A stretch of 9,417 bases of DNA from an uncultured Clostridia bacterium (GCA_934647165.1 CAKUFA010000053.1:1-9417), one strand, 5' to 3'; counted from the stretch's first letter, positions 1 to 7,466 are shown. Program-made: numbers and translations. Notes: generated by a model from the sequence alone, not told the origin.

Positions 1-891
1 GGTTTTAATATCCGATTCACGGATGCAATACATGGGGCGGATGAGCTCCATGCCTGGGAAATTGGTACTGTGCAGCTTGGGCATCATGGTTTGCACCTGC
101 GCGCCGTAGAGCATGCCCATCAGGATGGTTTCAATCACATCATCGTAATGGTGGCCAAGGGCAATTTTATTGCAGCCGAGCTCCTTTGCTTTGCTGTACA
201 GGTGACCGCGGCGCATTCTTGCGCACAGATAGCAGGGGTTTTTCTCCTCACGATACACAATATCGAAAATGTCCGTGTTGAAGATTGTCACAGGAATGCC
301 AAGCATTCGCGCATTGTGCTCAATGACCTTCCGGTTTTCCGCATTATAGCCGGGGTCCATCACCAGAAACACCAGCTCAAAGGGAAATTTGCGGTGGCGC
401 TGAAGCTCCTGAAACAGCTTGGCCATGAGCATGGAATCCTTGCCGCCGGAGATGCACACGGCAATCCGATCCCCTTCCTGCACCAGGTCATAGGTGCGGA
501 TGGCCTTTGCAAATTTGGAGAACAGTCGCTTATGATAGGTTGTCCGCAGACCGGTTTCGATTTTCTCCCGTTTGTCCGCATCCTGCTCACGCTGCATTTT
601 CAGCATCAGCCAACCCAGATATCCATCTTTAAGGCTGAAGGCATGCACGCCTTTGCTGCGCAGCTCCTCGGCCACATTCAGGCTGTTCCAGCCGCGGTGA
701 CAGTAGACGACAACCGTGCCTGCGCGCTGCATCTGCACAAGGTGCGCATCCATCGCATCCTCCGCCATGGCAATGGCGCCGGGAATCATTCCGTAGGCAC
801 GGTTGCTTTCATCCCGTATATCGACAATCATAGTTTGATCAGCGTCAAGCTGTTCCAGCTCTTCAGGGGTCAGTTCCACATTTTCCGTCAT
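1..891 (-). CDS. ttcA: Rhodanese-TtcA-like tRNA 2-thiolation protein (3' end missing)
   Basis: Read on the minus strand, an open frame starts at ATG 891 and stays open for 297 codons to the left edge, so the C-terminus is missing. Residues about 8-100 form a rhodanese-like domain with the sulfur-carrying cysteine C64 in the loop CHRGWNS. Residues about 120 onward form a PP-loop ATPase with the pyrophosphate motif SGGKDS at 148-153 and a C220-x-x-C223 pair (CYLC). The late segment RPMYCIRESDI matches the third-cysteine region of TtcA. TtcA proteins thiolate cytidine 32 of tRNA using ATP and an iron-sulfur cluster held by such cysteines. The rhodanese part could supply persulfide sulfur; this is inferred. 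The start is supported by AAGGAAGG just upstream and by a promoter at 935-963. A related PP-loop tRNA thiolase of different base specificity is possible. Confidence 0.82.
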   Translation of the reverse strand, partial: MTENVELTPEELEQLDADQTMIVDIRDESNRAYGMIPGAIAMAEDAMDAHLVQMQRAGTVVVYCHRGWNSLNVAEELRSKGVHAFSLKDGYLGWLMLKMQREQDADKREKIETGLRTTYHKRLFSKFAKAIRTYDLVQEGDRIAVCISGGKDSMLMAKLFQELQRHRKFPFELVFLVMDPGYNAENRKVIEHNARMLGIPVTIFNTDIFDIVYREEKNPCYLCARMRRGHLYSKAKELGCNKIALGHHYDDVIETILMGMLYGAQVQTMMPKLHSTNFPGMELIRPMYCIRESDIKT

Positions 892-934
892 GGGTGATTC
901 CTTCCTTTTGCCTGCTTGTGTTCTGCACTCTGCT

Positions 935-963
935 ATTATAGCGAACAAGCGCTGTGGTGGCAA
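935..963 (-). promoter_or_regulatory. Promoter of the rhodanese-TtcA gene
   Basis: On the minus strand TTGCCA (963-958) is followed after 17 bases by a perfect TATAAT (940-935). This gives a sigma-A-type promoter with a leader of about 37 bases before ATG 891. Confidence 0.75.
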
Positions 964-987
964 GCTGATGTTTTTGTGGGTGGGCGC

Positions 988-1016
988 TTGACAATTGATT
1001 CTGCATCGCTTAGCAT
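988..1016 (+). promoter_or_regulatory. Promoter of the LytTR regulator gene
   Basis: TTGACA at 988-993 is a perfect -35 box. It is followed by a 17-base spacer and TAGCAT at 1011-1016 (4 of 6 matches to TATAAT). Transcription would start near 1023. The in-frame ATG at 1015 overlaps the -10 box, so it cannot be the start codon of this transcript. Confidence 0.65.
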
Positions 1017-1038
1017 GAAAGTGCCAGAAGAATCATGG

Positions 1039-1045
1039 AAGGAGG
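1039..1045 (+). promoter_or_regulatory. Ribosome binding site fixing a GTG start
   Basis: AAGGAGG ends 8 bases before GTG 1054. Together with the promoter position it places the start of the LytTR gene at 1054, rather than at the upstream in-frame ATGs at 916 or 1015. Confidence 0.8.
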
Positions 1046-1053
1046 GGGGCACT

Positions 1054-1848
1054 GTGCGCAGTCAAGATATTGCTGATTTAACAGCAAAGCTGCTTGTGGA
1101 GTATTATGACAACAACATTGAACCTTTTTTGAACACCTGCCATGAGGATGTTTTGTGGATTGGCCCTGCGCAAGGACAGACAATCCGCGGCCAGAAGGCG
1201 CTGCGGGAGGCCTTTGCTGCGGAAACCCAAGATCTTCGCTTTGCCGTGCATGATTTGGTTGTGCTGCCGCTGTACACCGGCAGCAGCCGCGTGTTTGAAG
1301 TGGTACTCATGTTCATGGTGGATACCTTTTGGCCGGATGGACGCAGCAACCGGGTGGATCAGCGCATCAGCTTCACATGGGTGATGCAGGATGGACAGCC
1401 ACGCATCCGGCTGTGCCACATTTCTGATGCGATCGGTTATGACAGCCGGGACAACATTTATCCTGTACACTATCTGGACAGTTACGAGAACCCTGAACCG
1501 GCAACGATGAACAAAACGGATCGCCTGTTCTTCCGCGGCACAAACAAGGCGGTGTTTTATCTGGATCTGGAGAACGTCCTTTATGCGGAAAGCGCGGGAA
1601 ATCATACCATTCTGCACACGGTGGATCATAGCTTTGAATCTGTAGAAACGCTCACATCCATTGGCAGACGATATGGGCGAATTTTTCTTCGCTGCCATGA
1701 AAGTTATCTGGTCAATCCAAAGCACGTGCTGGAGGTTTGGCGATTCAAGCTCCGGCTGTCGGATGGAACTCAGCTGCCTGTGCCGGAAAAGAAATTCACT
1801 GCCGTTCGTGCGCAGCTGGTGCTGATGACCCATGGAAATGTGAAGTAG
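1054..1848 (+). CDS. One-component regulator: NTF2/SnoaL-like domain plus LytTR
   Basis: The protein has 264 residues from GTG 1054. Residues about 5-130 look like an NTF2/SnoaL-type cone fold: an N-terminal helix region with YYDNNIEPF, a beta segment HEDVLWIGP, then alternating strands ending near RIRLCHISD. Residues about 157-258 are a LytTR DNA-binding domain. It shows the FYLDLENVLYAES start, the signature FLRCHESYLVN (211-221) and the end LPVPEKKFTAVRAQL. There is no receiver domain with a phosphorylatable aspartate and no membrane segment. The protein is therefore probably a soluble one-component regulator whose N-terminal pocket may bind a small ligand; ligand and targets are unknown. 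It is divergent from the TtcA-like gene and convergent with the pot operon. I saw no clear LytTR direct-repeat site in its own upstream region. Confidence 0.85.
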   Translation: MRSQDIADLTAKLLVEYYDNNIEPFLNTCHEDVLWIGPAQGQTIRGQKALREAFAAETQDLRFAVHDLVVLPLYTGSSRVFEVVLMFMVDTFWPDGRSNRVDQRISFTWVMQDGQPRIRLCHISDAIGYDSRDNIYPVHYLDSYENPEPATMNKTDRLFFRGTNKAVFYLDLENVLYAESAGNHTILHTVDHSFESVETLTSIGRRYGRIFLRCHESYLVNPKHVLEVWRFKLRLSDGTQLPVPEKKFTAVRAQLVLMTHGNVK

Positions 1849-1860
1849 ATAGAGATGGAA

Positions 1861-1897
1861 AAAGAGGCGCTTCCATGAAGGAAACGTCTCTTTTTTT
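1861..1897. terminator. Bidirectional terminator between convergent genes
   Basis: Arms 1861-1874 and 1880-1893 pair over 14 positions, with one G-T wobble and one mismatch, around a 5-base loop. On the plus strand the stem runs into seven T (1891-1897). On the minus strand it is followed by a run of five T. It lies 12 bases after the LytTR stop and 17 bases beyond the stop of the last pot gene, so it can end both transcripts. Confidence 0.9.
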
Positions 1898-1913
1898 GGG
1901 GGGATGGAGGGGG

Positions 1914-2954
1914 TTACTTGGCGTTCATCACTTCATCCCACAGGGCGTTGTAAACGGTGAGGAACGCGCCTTCAATATCGTTGAAATACTCGCAGTTGGC
2001 CACATCTTTTTCCGCCGGGTTCATTACCGTGTTGGAGGTATATTCCTCGCCCATCAGTTCAATAGCGCCTGTGTTGGGGGAAGAATACCAGATAGCCTCG
2101 CAGTTTTTCTGCGCGATATCCGGGCGGCAGAGGAAATTGATAAACTTCTCGGCGTTTTCCTTGTTCTTGGTGTCTTTGGGGATAACCATACAGTCCACCC
2201 ACACATTGCTGCCTTCCTTCGGAATGGCGTAGGCAAGGTCGGCGTTCAGATCAATGGCATATTGTGCATCGCCTGACCACATGACAGCCAGCGCTGCTTC
2301 ACCCATGACCATTTTGTCCTTGGTTTCATCCACCTGGTAAGCCTTGACCATGCCGGAGCGCTTTTGCTCAAGCAGTTTTTCCTTGGCGGCCTCCAGGGCA
2401 ATGATGTCGCGGGTGTTCATGGAGTATCCGAGATACTTGAGCGTAATGCCCATGGAATCCCGCACGGATTTGAGCATGAACACGTTGTTGCGATACTTCT
2501 CATTCCACAGGATCCCCCAGGAATCCACGGGATCATCCACCATGGTGGTGTTGTAGAGAATGCCGACAGTGCCCCACATGTAAGGCATGGAATGCGCGTT
2601 GTCCGGATCGTAGGAGGGATTGCGAAGGCTTTCCATGAGGTATTTGGCGTTGGGAATGTTTTCATAGTTCAGCTCTGCCAGCAGCCCTTTTTGCAGCATG
2701 CGCTCAACAATGTACTCCGAGGGGAAGCACACATCGAACGAGCTGGGGCTAGCTTCCACCTGCACAACCATATCCTCATTGGTGGAAAAGCGCATATAGT
2801 TGACCTTGATGCCGGTTTCTTCTTCAAACTGGCGGATAACATCGCTGTCGATATAGTCCTCCCAGTTGAACACGTTGACGACCTCATCGGCCATGGCGCA
2901 GGCAGGGAGGAAGAGGGCCAACGCTAACAGCAGGGCAAGCAGTTTTTTCATCAT
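1914..2954 (-). CDS. potD: Polyamine ABC transporter substrate-binding protein, distal copy
   Basis: This is a 346-residue PotD-family extracytoplasmic binding protein (spermidine/putrescine) and the last gene of the operon. A leader peptide of about 22 residues (MMKK, leucine-rich core, AMA before D23) precedes the mature N-terminus VVNVFNWEDYI. Residues matching the polyamine pocket of E. coli PotD are W31, Y34, S79, Y81, W226, W252, D254 and Y290. Where PotD has acidic ligands, this copy has K162 and D166 (MLKSVRDSMG); its neighbour has D162 and N166. C19 lies in LPAC, a poor lipobox, and in the paralogue this position is not cysteine, so signal peptidase I cleavage after AMA is more likely. 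ATG 2954 is chosen over the adjacent ATG 2951 because AGGAGG sits 8 bases upstream of it. It follows the other potD by 24 bases. Confidence 0.92.
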   Translation of the reverse strand: MMKKLLALLLALALFLPACAMADEVVNVFNWEDYIDSDVIRQFEEETGIKVNYMRFSTNEDMVVQVEASPSSFDVCFPSEYIVERMLQKGLLAELNYENIPNAKYLMESLRNPSYDPDNAHSMPYMWGTVGILYNTTMVDDPVDSWGILWNEKYRNNVFMLKSVRDSMGITLKYLGYSMNTRDIIALEAAKEKLLEQKRSGMVKAYQVDETKDKMVMGEAALAVMWSGDAQYAIDLNADLAYAIPKEGSNVWVDCMVIPKDTKNKENAEKFINFLCRPDIAQKNCEAIWYSSPNTGAIELMGEEYTSNTVMNPAEKDVANCEYFNDIEGAFLTVYNALWDEVMNAK

Positions 2955-2978
2955 GGGGCAATCCTCCTTTGATAGGGC

Positions 2979-4019
2979 TTATTTTGCATTTTTCACATCG
3001 TTCCACAGGGCGGAATAGATGGCGAGATATGCTTCATCCAGATCATGGATGGTTTCGCAGCGGGCGATTTCCTCTTCGGAGGGATTCATCACTGTGTTGC
3101 CGGAATAGCTTTCACCCATCAACTCGATAGCGCCGGCGTTAGGAGAAGAATAGGTGATGTATTCGCAGTTCTTCTGGGCAATATCCGGGCGGCAGAGGAA
3201 GTTGATGAACTTTTCAGCGTTTTCCTTGTTGGCGGCGCCTTTGGGGATAACCATGCAGTCCACCCACACGTTGCTGCCCTCGGAGGGGATAACATAGGCC
3301 AGGTTGGGGTTGAGTGAAATTGCGTACTGGGCGTCGCCTGTCCACATCACAGCGATGGCCGCTTCACCACTGATCATCATGTCCTTGGTCAGATCCACCT
3401 GATAGGTTTTCACAATGCCGTTGCGCTTTTGCTCAATGAGCTTTTCCTTGGCGGCTTCCAATGCCACGATGTCTGTGGTGGACATGGTGCTGCCCATCAT
3501 TTTGAGCGTGAGCCCCATGGTGTTGCGGATAGAATCCAGCATGATAACCTGACCCTTGTAGCGTTCGTCCCACAGATCTGCCCAGGAGGTAATCGGCTCC
3601 TCCACCATGGTTTTGTTGTACAGGATGCCCGTGGTGCCCCACATGTATGGAACAGAATGTGCGTTGCCTGCATCGTAGCTGGGATCTTTGAGGCTGTCGA
3701 GAATATACTGCATGTTGGGCACGTTGGCGTAGTCAATTTCAGCCAGCAGATCCTTGCGCATCATGCGCTCCACAATGTAGTCTGACGGGAAGCACAGGTC
3801 GAAGGCGCCGGGGGTGGTTTCCACCTTGAGAATCATGTCCTCGTTGGTAGTGAAGCAGGAATAGTTGACCTTGATGCCGGTTTCTTCCTCAAACTGGCGA
3901 ATGACTTCGTCGGAAATATAGTCTTCCCAGTTGAACACATTGACCACGCCGCCATCGGCCATGGCAAAGGAAGGAATGGCGACAAGCAGCGCCAACAACA
4001 GTGCAACGAGTTTCTTCAC
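2979..4019 (-). CDS. potD: Polyamine ABC transporter substrate-binding protein, proximal copy
   Basis: This is a 346-residue PotD-family periplasmic-type binding protein. It starts at GTG 4019, with AGGAGG 8 bases upstream. The signal peptide is residues 1-21 (MKK, leucine/valine core, FAMA before D22). It contains no cysteine, so it is not a lipoprotein signal. Pocket residues matching E. coli PotD are W31, Y34 (NWEDY), S79 and Y81 (FPSDY), W226 (MWTGDAQY), W252 and D254 (NVWVDC), and Y290 (YSSPN). At the place of the acidic ligands it has D162 and N166 (MLDSIRNTMG). Cysteines 76, 255, 276, 285 and 321 are shared with the other copy. The gene follows potC by 24 bases and should deliver polyamine to PotB/PotC. 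Confidence 0.93.
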   Translation of the reverse strand: MKKLVALLLALLVAIPSFAMADGGVVNVFNWEDYISDEVIRQFEEETGIKVNYSCFTTNEDMILKVETTPGAFDLCFPSDYIVERMMRKDLLAEIDYANVPNMQYILDSLKDPSYDAGNAHSVPYMWGTTGILYNKTMVEEPITSWADLWDERYKGQVIMLDSIRNTMGLTLKMMGSTMSTTDIVALEAAKEKLIEQKRNGIVKTYQVDLTKDMMISGEAAIAVMWTGDAQYAISLNPNLAYVIPSEGSNVWVDCMVIPKGAANKENAEKFINFLCRPDIAQKNCEYITYSSPNAGAIELMGESYSGNTVMNPSEEEIARCETIHDLDEAYLAIYSALWNDVKNAK

Positions 4020-4043
4020 AGGGCAATCCTCCTAATAAAATGA

Positions 4044-4811
4044 TTAGTTTTTTTCTGCCGTGCGCCGGTTGACAATGATCAAAAGTACCAGCAGGCAAAG
4101 GAACATGAGGGCGCTGAGCGCGTTCATGGACGGTTTGATACCTTTGCGCGCTGCTGAATAAATGAGGGTGGACAGGTTCTGCACCAGCGGGCTGGTGGTG
4201 AAATAGCTGATGGTGAAATCGTCCAGAGAAAGGGTGAAGGCAAGCATGGCGCCGGTGATGATACCCTGGCTGCATTCCGGAATGAGCACATGCGTCAGCG
4301 CATAGCCGGGCGTTGCGCCAAGATCCAGCGCCGCCTCATAAGTGTGCTTGTTCATCTGCTTCAGTTTGGGCATCACCGAAAGGATCACATAGGGGGTGTC
4401 AAAGGTGATGTGTGCCATGAGCATGGTCAGGTATCCGCGCTCCACTCGGGTGAAAATGAACAGCAGCATCAGGGAAATGCCGGTGACGATGTCCGGCATG
4501 GTGTTGGGCAGGTTGGTGAGCGTCATCATGATGGCCTGGGGCCGCTTTTTCATGCTGTAAATGCCGATGGCGGCCAGCGTGCCGAGAATGGTGGAGATAA
4601 TCATGGCAAGCACGGCCACGGAAAGCGTCACCTGAAGCGCGCCGAGGATGGATGAATCATGGAACAGCTCCACATACCACCGGAAGGAGAAACCTTCCCA
4701 TTTGGCGCGGCTTTTGCCTGCGTTGAAGGACTGAACGATCATGACCACAATGGGCACATACAGGAAAACCAGGATGATGCCCAGATAGAACCGCTTGAGA
4801 AATTTCTTCAT
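4044..4811 (-). CDS. potC: Polyamine ABC transporter permease PotC
   Basis: This is a 255-residue inner-membrane permease of the usual PotC length. A first membrane segment spans about residues 8-27. Further hydrophobic segments lie at about 60-84, 105-121, 130-147, 178-198 and 232-249. The cytoplasmic coupling motif EAALDLGAT (159-167), the EAA loop that docks on the ATPase, is clear. It forms the translocation pore with PotB. Its ATG overlaps the potB stop in an ATGA arrangement (4808-4811), which indicates translational coupling. Confidence 0.94.
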   Translation of the reverse strand: MKKFLKRFYLGIILVFLYVPIVVMIVQSFNAGKSRAKWEGFSFRWYVELFHDSSILGALQVTLSVAVLAMIISTILGTLAAIGIYSMKKRPQAIMMTLTNLPNTMPDIVTGISLMLLFIFTRVERGYLTMLMAHITFDTPYVILSVMPKLKQMNKHTYEAALDLGATPGYALTHVLIPECSQGIITGAMLAFTLSLDDFTISYFTTSPLVQNLSTLIYSAARKGIKPSMNALSALMFLCLLVLLIIVNRRTAEKN

Positions 4812-5794
4812 ACCATGCCGCCTCCTTCACCCTTGGGATCCGCTTTGCGCAGGATGGAAAGGCTGATAAGAATCAACAGCATCATCACAAGGCTCAGGGC
4901 GCTGCCGACGTTCCAGTTGCCTTCGGTGAGGAACTTGGACTCGATCAAATCGCCGAACATCATGGTGTTGCCGCCGCCCAGCACGCGGGGGATAAAAAAG
5001 GTGGTGACGGACGGCATGAAGACCATGGTGATGCCGCTGATAACGCCCGGCAGGCTCAGCGGCGCGGTGACGCGGAAGAAAGTGTGCCAGTCGTTGCAGC
5101 CAAGATCCTGAGCGGCTTCACCCAGGCGTGGATCCAGTTTGCTCAGTGAGGTATAGATGGGGAAAACCATGAAAGGAAGGTAGTTGTACACCATGCCCAG
5201 CAACACCGCGCCGGAGTTGTACATCAGCTGCACGCCGTTAAAGCCCATGGAGCGCAAAAGCGTGTTGATGAGACCCTGATCTTCCAACAGGCTCATCCAC
5301 GCAATGGTGCGCAGAAGAAAGTTCATCCACATGGGGATAATAAAGAGCACCACTACGGTTGCACCCATTTTCATGTGGCGATCTGCCATGAACAGCGCTG
5401 CCGGATAACCTACAAGCAGACTGATGGCTGTGCACAGGAAGGCCATCCATAGCGAATAGACCAGCGTATCAATGTTTACGGTGCCGCGCACAATAAACTG
5501 CGCAGCGTCCGGTCCCAGGGAAGCGTAGAGCTGGTTCTTGGTGTAGTTGCTGTCCCAGAAGTTGCGGAAATTATCCAGCGTGAACGCACCGGAGGCATCT
5601 GTGAAGGAGTAATAGGCAATGAGAATCACCGGCAGGATGGTGAACAGCGCCATCCACAAGGCATAGGGGGCTGCAAACAGGCTGCGCTTGACGCCGCGGT
5701 TGCGGCGGATGGATACGCCCACCATGACCGCAAACAGGGCAAGCCCGAGCCCCATCAATACCCATGCCCACCAGGGCAGCGTCATGTCATACAT
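4808..5794 (-). CDS. potB: Polyamine ABC transporter permease PotB with an extra N-terminal segment
   Basis: This is a 328-residue permease partner of PotC. The EAA coupling motif EAAQDLGCN is at 226-234, and PotB-like features run from about residue 36 (LFAAPYALWMALFTILP) to the end. Ahead of that lies an additional hydrophobic stretch, about residues 8-28, followed by the positively charged SIRRNRGVKR. This makes the protein some 40 residues longer than common PotB proteins and predicts seven rather than six membrane helices. The start at ATG 5794 is supported by GGAGG 9 bases upstream and overlaps the end of potA by 8 bases, as expected for coupled translation. Confidence 0.93.
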   Translation of the reverse strand: MYDMTLPWWAWVLMGLGLALFAVMVGVSIRRNRGVKRSLFAAPYALWMALFTILPVILIAYYSFTDASGAFTLDNFRNFWDSNYTKNQLYASLGPDAAQFIVRGTVNIDTLVYSLWMAFLCTAISLLVGYPAALFMADRHMKMGATVVVLFIIPMWMNFLLRTIAWMSLLEDQGLINTLLRSMGFNGVQLMYNSGAVLLGMVYNYLPFMVFPIYTSLSKLDPRLGEAAQDLGCNDWHTFFRVTAPLSLPGVISGITMVFMPSVTTFFIPRVLGGGNTMMFGDLIESKFLTEGNWNVGSALSLVMMLLILISLSILRKADPKGEGGGMV

Positions 5795-6848
5795 GGGCGG
5801 GAACCTCCATGGGCTTCATGATGTGGATGTTGAAGGGAACAATGTTTAGCCCCACCCGGCTGCCCTGGGGCTGCATGGAGGTGGAATGCACCTTAAAGGT
5901 GAATGCGCCGGTGTCAATCATCATCTCATAGTGCACGCCCTTGAAGAGCACGCTGGTGATGGTGCCCACCATCTGCCCCACATCTTCGCCGACAATCATG
6001 ATATCCTCGGGACGGATAACCACGTCCACCGGGGCGTTATCGCCAAAGCCGTAGTCCACGCAGGGAAAGTCATGCTCGGCAAAGGAGACAAGCTCATCAT
6101 GGATCATGGTGCCGCGAAGAATATTGCTTTCGCCGATAAAGTCCGCCACAAATGCGTTCACCGGTTCATCGTAGATGCGCTTGGGGTCGCCGATTTGCTG
6201 GATGCGGCCGTCACGCATCACCACCACGGTGTCGCTCATGGTCAGAGCCTCTTCCTGGTCATGGGTTACATACAGGAAGGTGATGCCGAGACGCTGCTGC
6301 ATGTTCTTCAGCTCCAGCTGCATTTCCTTGCGCAGCTTCAGATCAAGCGCGCCCAGGGGTTCGTCCAGCAGCAGCACTTCCGGTTCATTCACCAGGGCGC
6401 GGGCAATGGCCACGCGCTGCTGCTGGCCGCCGGAGAGCGCATCCACATGCCGCTTGCCGTAGCCGCGCAGATTCACAAGCTCCAGCATGTAATCCACCTT
6501 GCGTGCAATTTCTGCCTTGGGCACCTTTTTCAGCTTCAGGCCGAAGGCGATGTTGTCAAACACATTCAGGTGCGGGAAAAGGGCATATTTTTGGAACACG
6601 GTGTTCACCTGCCGCTTGTAGGGCGGCAGATGGGCAATATCCCGTCCCTCAAAAAGCACCTGACCGGAGGTGGGCGATTCAAACCCGCCGATGATGCGCA
6701 GGGTGGTCGTTTTACCGCAGCCGGAGGGTCCCAGCAGCGTCACAAACTCTTTCTTGCGGATGTACAGATTCACGTTATCAAGAACCGTTGTGCCGTCGAA
6801 CTCCTTGCAGATTTCCTTGAGCTCGATGAGGCGCTCGTTTTCCACCAT
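5787..6848 (-). CDS. potA: Polyamine ABC transporter ATP-binding protein PotA
   Basis: This is a 353-residue ABC ATPase that powers polyamine import. All nucleotide-binding motifs are present: Walker A GPSGCGKT (40-47), Q-loop Q86 (VFQKYALFPH), signature LSGGQ (138-142), Walker B VLLLDE (158-163), D-loop GALD (166-169) and switch histidine H196 (VTHDQEE). A C-terminal regulatory TOBE-type region occupies about residues 240-350. The closest family is PotA/PotG; a generic sugar or iron ATPase is unlikely given the potBCD neighbours. GGAGG lies 9 bases before ATG 6848. The gene begins 42 bases after the stop of the regulator gene, in the same transcript. Confidence 0.95.
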   Translation of the reverse strand: MVENERLIELKEICKEFDGTTVLDNVNLYIRKKEFVTLLGPSGCGKTTTLRIIGGFESPTSGQVLFEGRDIAHLPPYKRQVNTVFQKYALFPHLNVFDNIAFGLKLKKVPKAEIARKVDYMLELVNLRGYGKRHVDALSGGQQQRVAIARALVNEPEVLLLDEPLGALDLKLRKEMQLELKNMQQRLGITFLYVTHDQEEALTMSDTVVVMRDGRIQQIGDPKRIYDEPVNAFVADFIGESNILRGTMIHDELVSFAEHDFPCVDYGFGDNAPVDVVIRPEDIMIVGEDVGQMVGTITSVLFKGVHYEMMIDTGAFTFKVHSTSMQPQGSRVGLNIVPFNIHIMKPMEVPAHV

Positions 6849-6890
6849 GGTTGTTTCCTCCTGCCATGAAAGAAAGTTGAATGAAACAAA

Positions 6891-7433
6891 TCAAAAACTT
6901 GGCGGCGTGGCCACCCAAAGCACCTTTGCGCGGGTTTTGCCGGGGTTGGCCAGATAGTGCGTTTCCTTTGGATGCAGGCAGAAACTGCCCCCGGCCTTCA
7001 CACGGGTTTTCTTGCCGCCAACGCACAACTGTACGCTGCCGCACAGGACATAGCCGAACTCCTCCCCCTCGCTTGGCGGGAGAGGGGTGCTTTCACCGCC
7101 GGGACCGATTTCCATCAGAATGGGTTCCATGGCGTTTTTCTGCGCGTCGGGAATCAGCCAGGTGATGGAGCCACGCAGGGTTTCTTCATCCTCTTTGACG
7201 AACATGTCCTGGGGCGCGAATACGGTTTTTTCCACAGGCTTTTCTGCAAAAAACTGCGGAAGGGACGAACCCAGGCATTCCAGCATATCCGTCAGCGTGG
7301 CAATGGAGGGAGAGGCCAGATTTCGTTCCACCTGTGATATGAAGCCTTTGCTCAATTCACAGCGGTCAGCCATTTCCTCCTGCGTCAGCCCCCGCTGAAG
7401 CCTCAGCTGGCGGAGCTTTTCGCCGATATCCAT
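6891..7433 (-). CDS. XRE-family regulator with C-terminal cupin, likely polyamine-sensing
   Basis: The protein has 180 residues from ATG 7433. Residues about 4-62 form an XRE/Cro helix-turn-helix (EKLRQLRLQRGLTQEEMA, recognition region SKGFISQVERNLASPSI). Residues about 105-177 form a small cupin barrel. The first cupin motif lacks the HxH metal ligands (TPLPPSEGEEFGY) and the second reads GGSFCLHPKETHYLANP, so it is a ligand-sensing rather than an enzymatic cupin. This architecture is shared with PuuR, the E. coli putrescine repressor, and its position as first gene of a pot operon supports control by polyamine. It probably represses its own operon through the three palindromes at 7467-7554. 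The open frame extends upstream to 7598 but that part lies across the promoter and leader. Confidence 0.88.
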   Translation of the reverse strand: MDIGEKLRQLRLQRGLTQEEMADRCELSKGFISQVERNLASPSIATLTDMLECLGSSLPQFFAEKPVEKTVFAPQDMFVKEDEETLRGSITWLIPDAQKNAMEPILMEIGPGGESTPLPPSEGEEFGYVLCGSVQLCVGGKKTRVKAGGSFCLHPKETHYLANPGKTRAKVLWVATPPSF

Positions 7434-7443
7434 TGCATTCATT

Positions 7444-7450
7444 CCTCCTT
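7444..7450 (-). promoter_or_regulatory. Ribosome binding site deciding the regulator start
   Basis: AAGGAGG on the minus strand ends 10 bases before ATG 7433 but only 1 base before the in-frame ATG 7442. The spacing rules out 7442 and supports an N-terminus MDIGEKLRQL. Confidence 0.8.
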
Positions 7451-7466
7451 GTGCAAGGGGTAAAAA

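Larger units (their letters stand above)
1914..4032 (-). repeat. Tandem potD gene duplication
   Basis: Two potD genes lie head to tail. Their products are both 346 residues and align without gaps from residue 25. By hand count about 100 of 322 aligned residues differ, roughly 69% identity. The duplication includes the translation signal: both upstream gaps are 24 bases long and both contain AGGAGGATTGCCC on the minus strand just before the start codon. Confidence 0.88.

Noticed and set aside
70..897. Open frame of 275 codons on the plus strand at the left edge
   Set aside because: It is antisense to the rhodanese-TtcA gene, whose motifs (SGGKDS, CYLC, CHRGWNS) are unmistakable on the minus strand.
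2895..2900. Lipobox cysteine C19 in the distal PotD
   Set aside because: Proline at position -2 fits the lipobox poorly, the paralogue has serine at the site, and a good signal peptidase I site follows.
5886..6869. Long open frame on the plus strand opposite potA
   Set aside because: It is antisense to a complete ABC ATPase, has histidine-rich low-complexity composition and no family signature.
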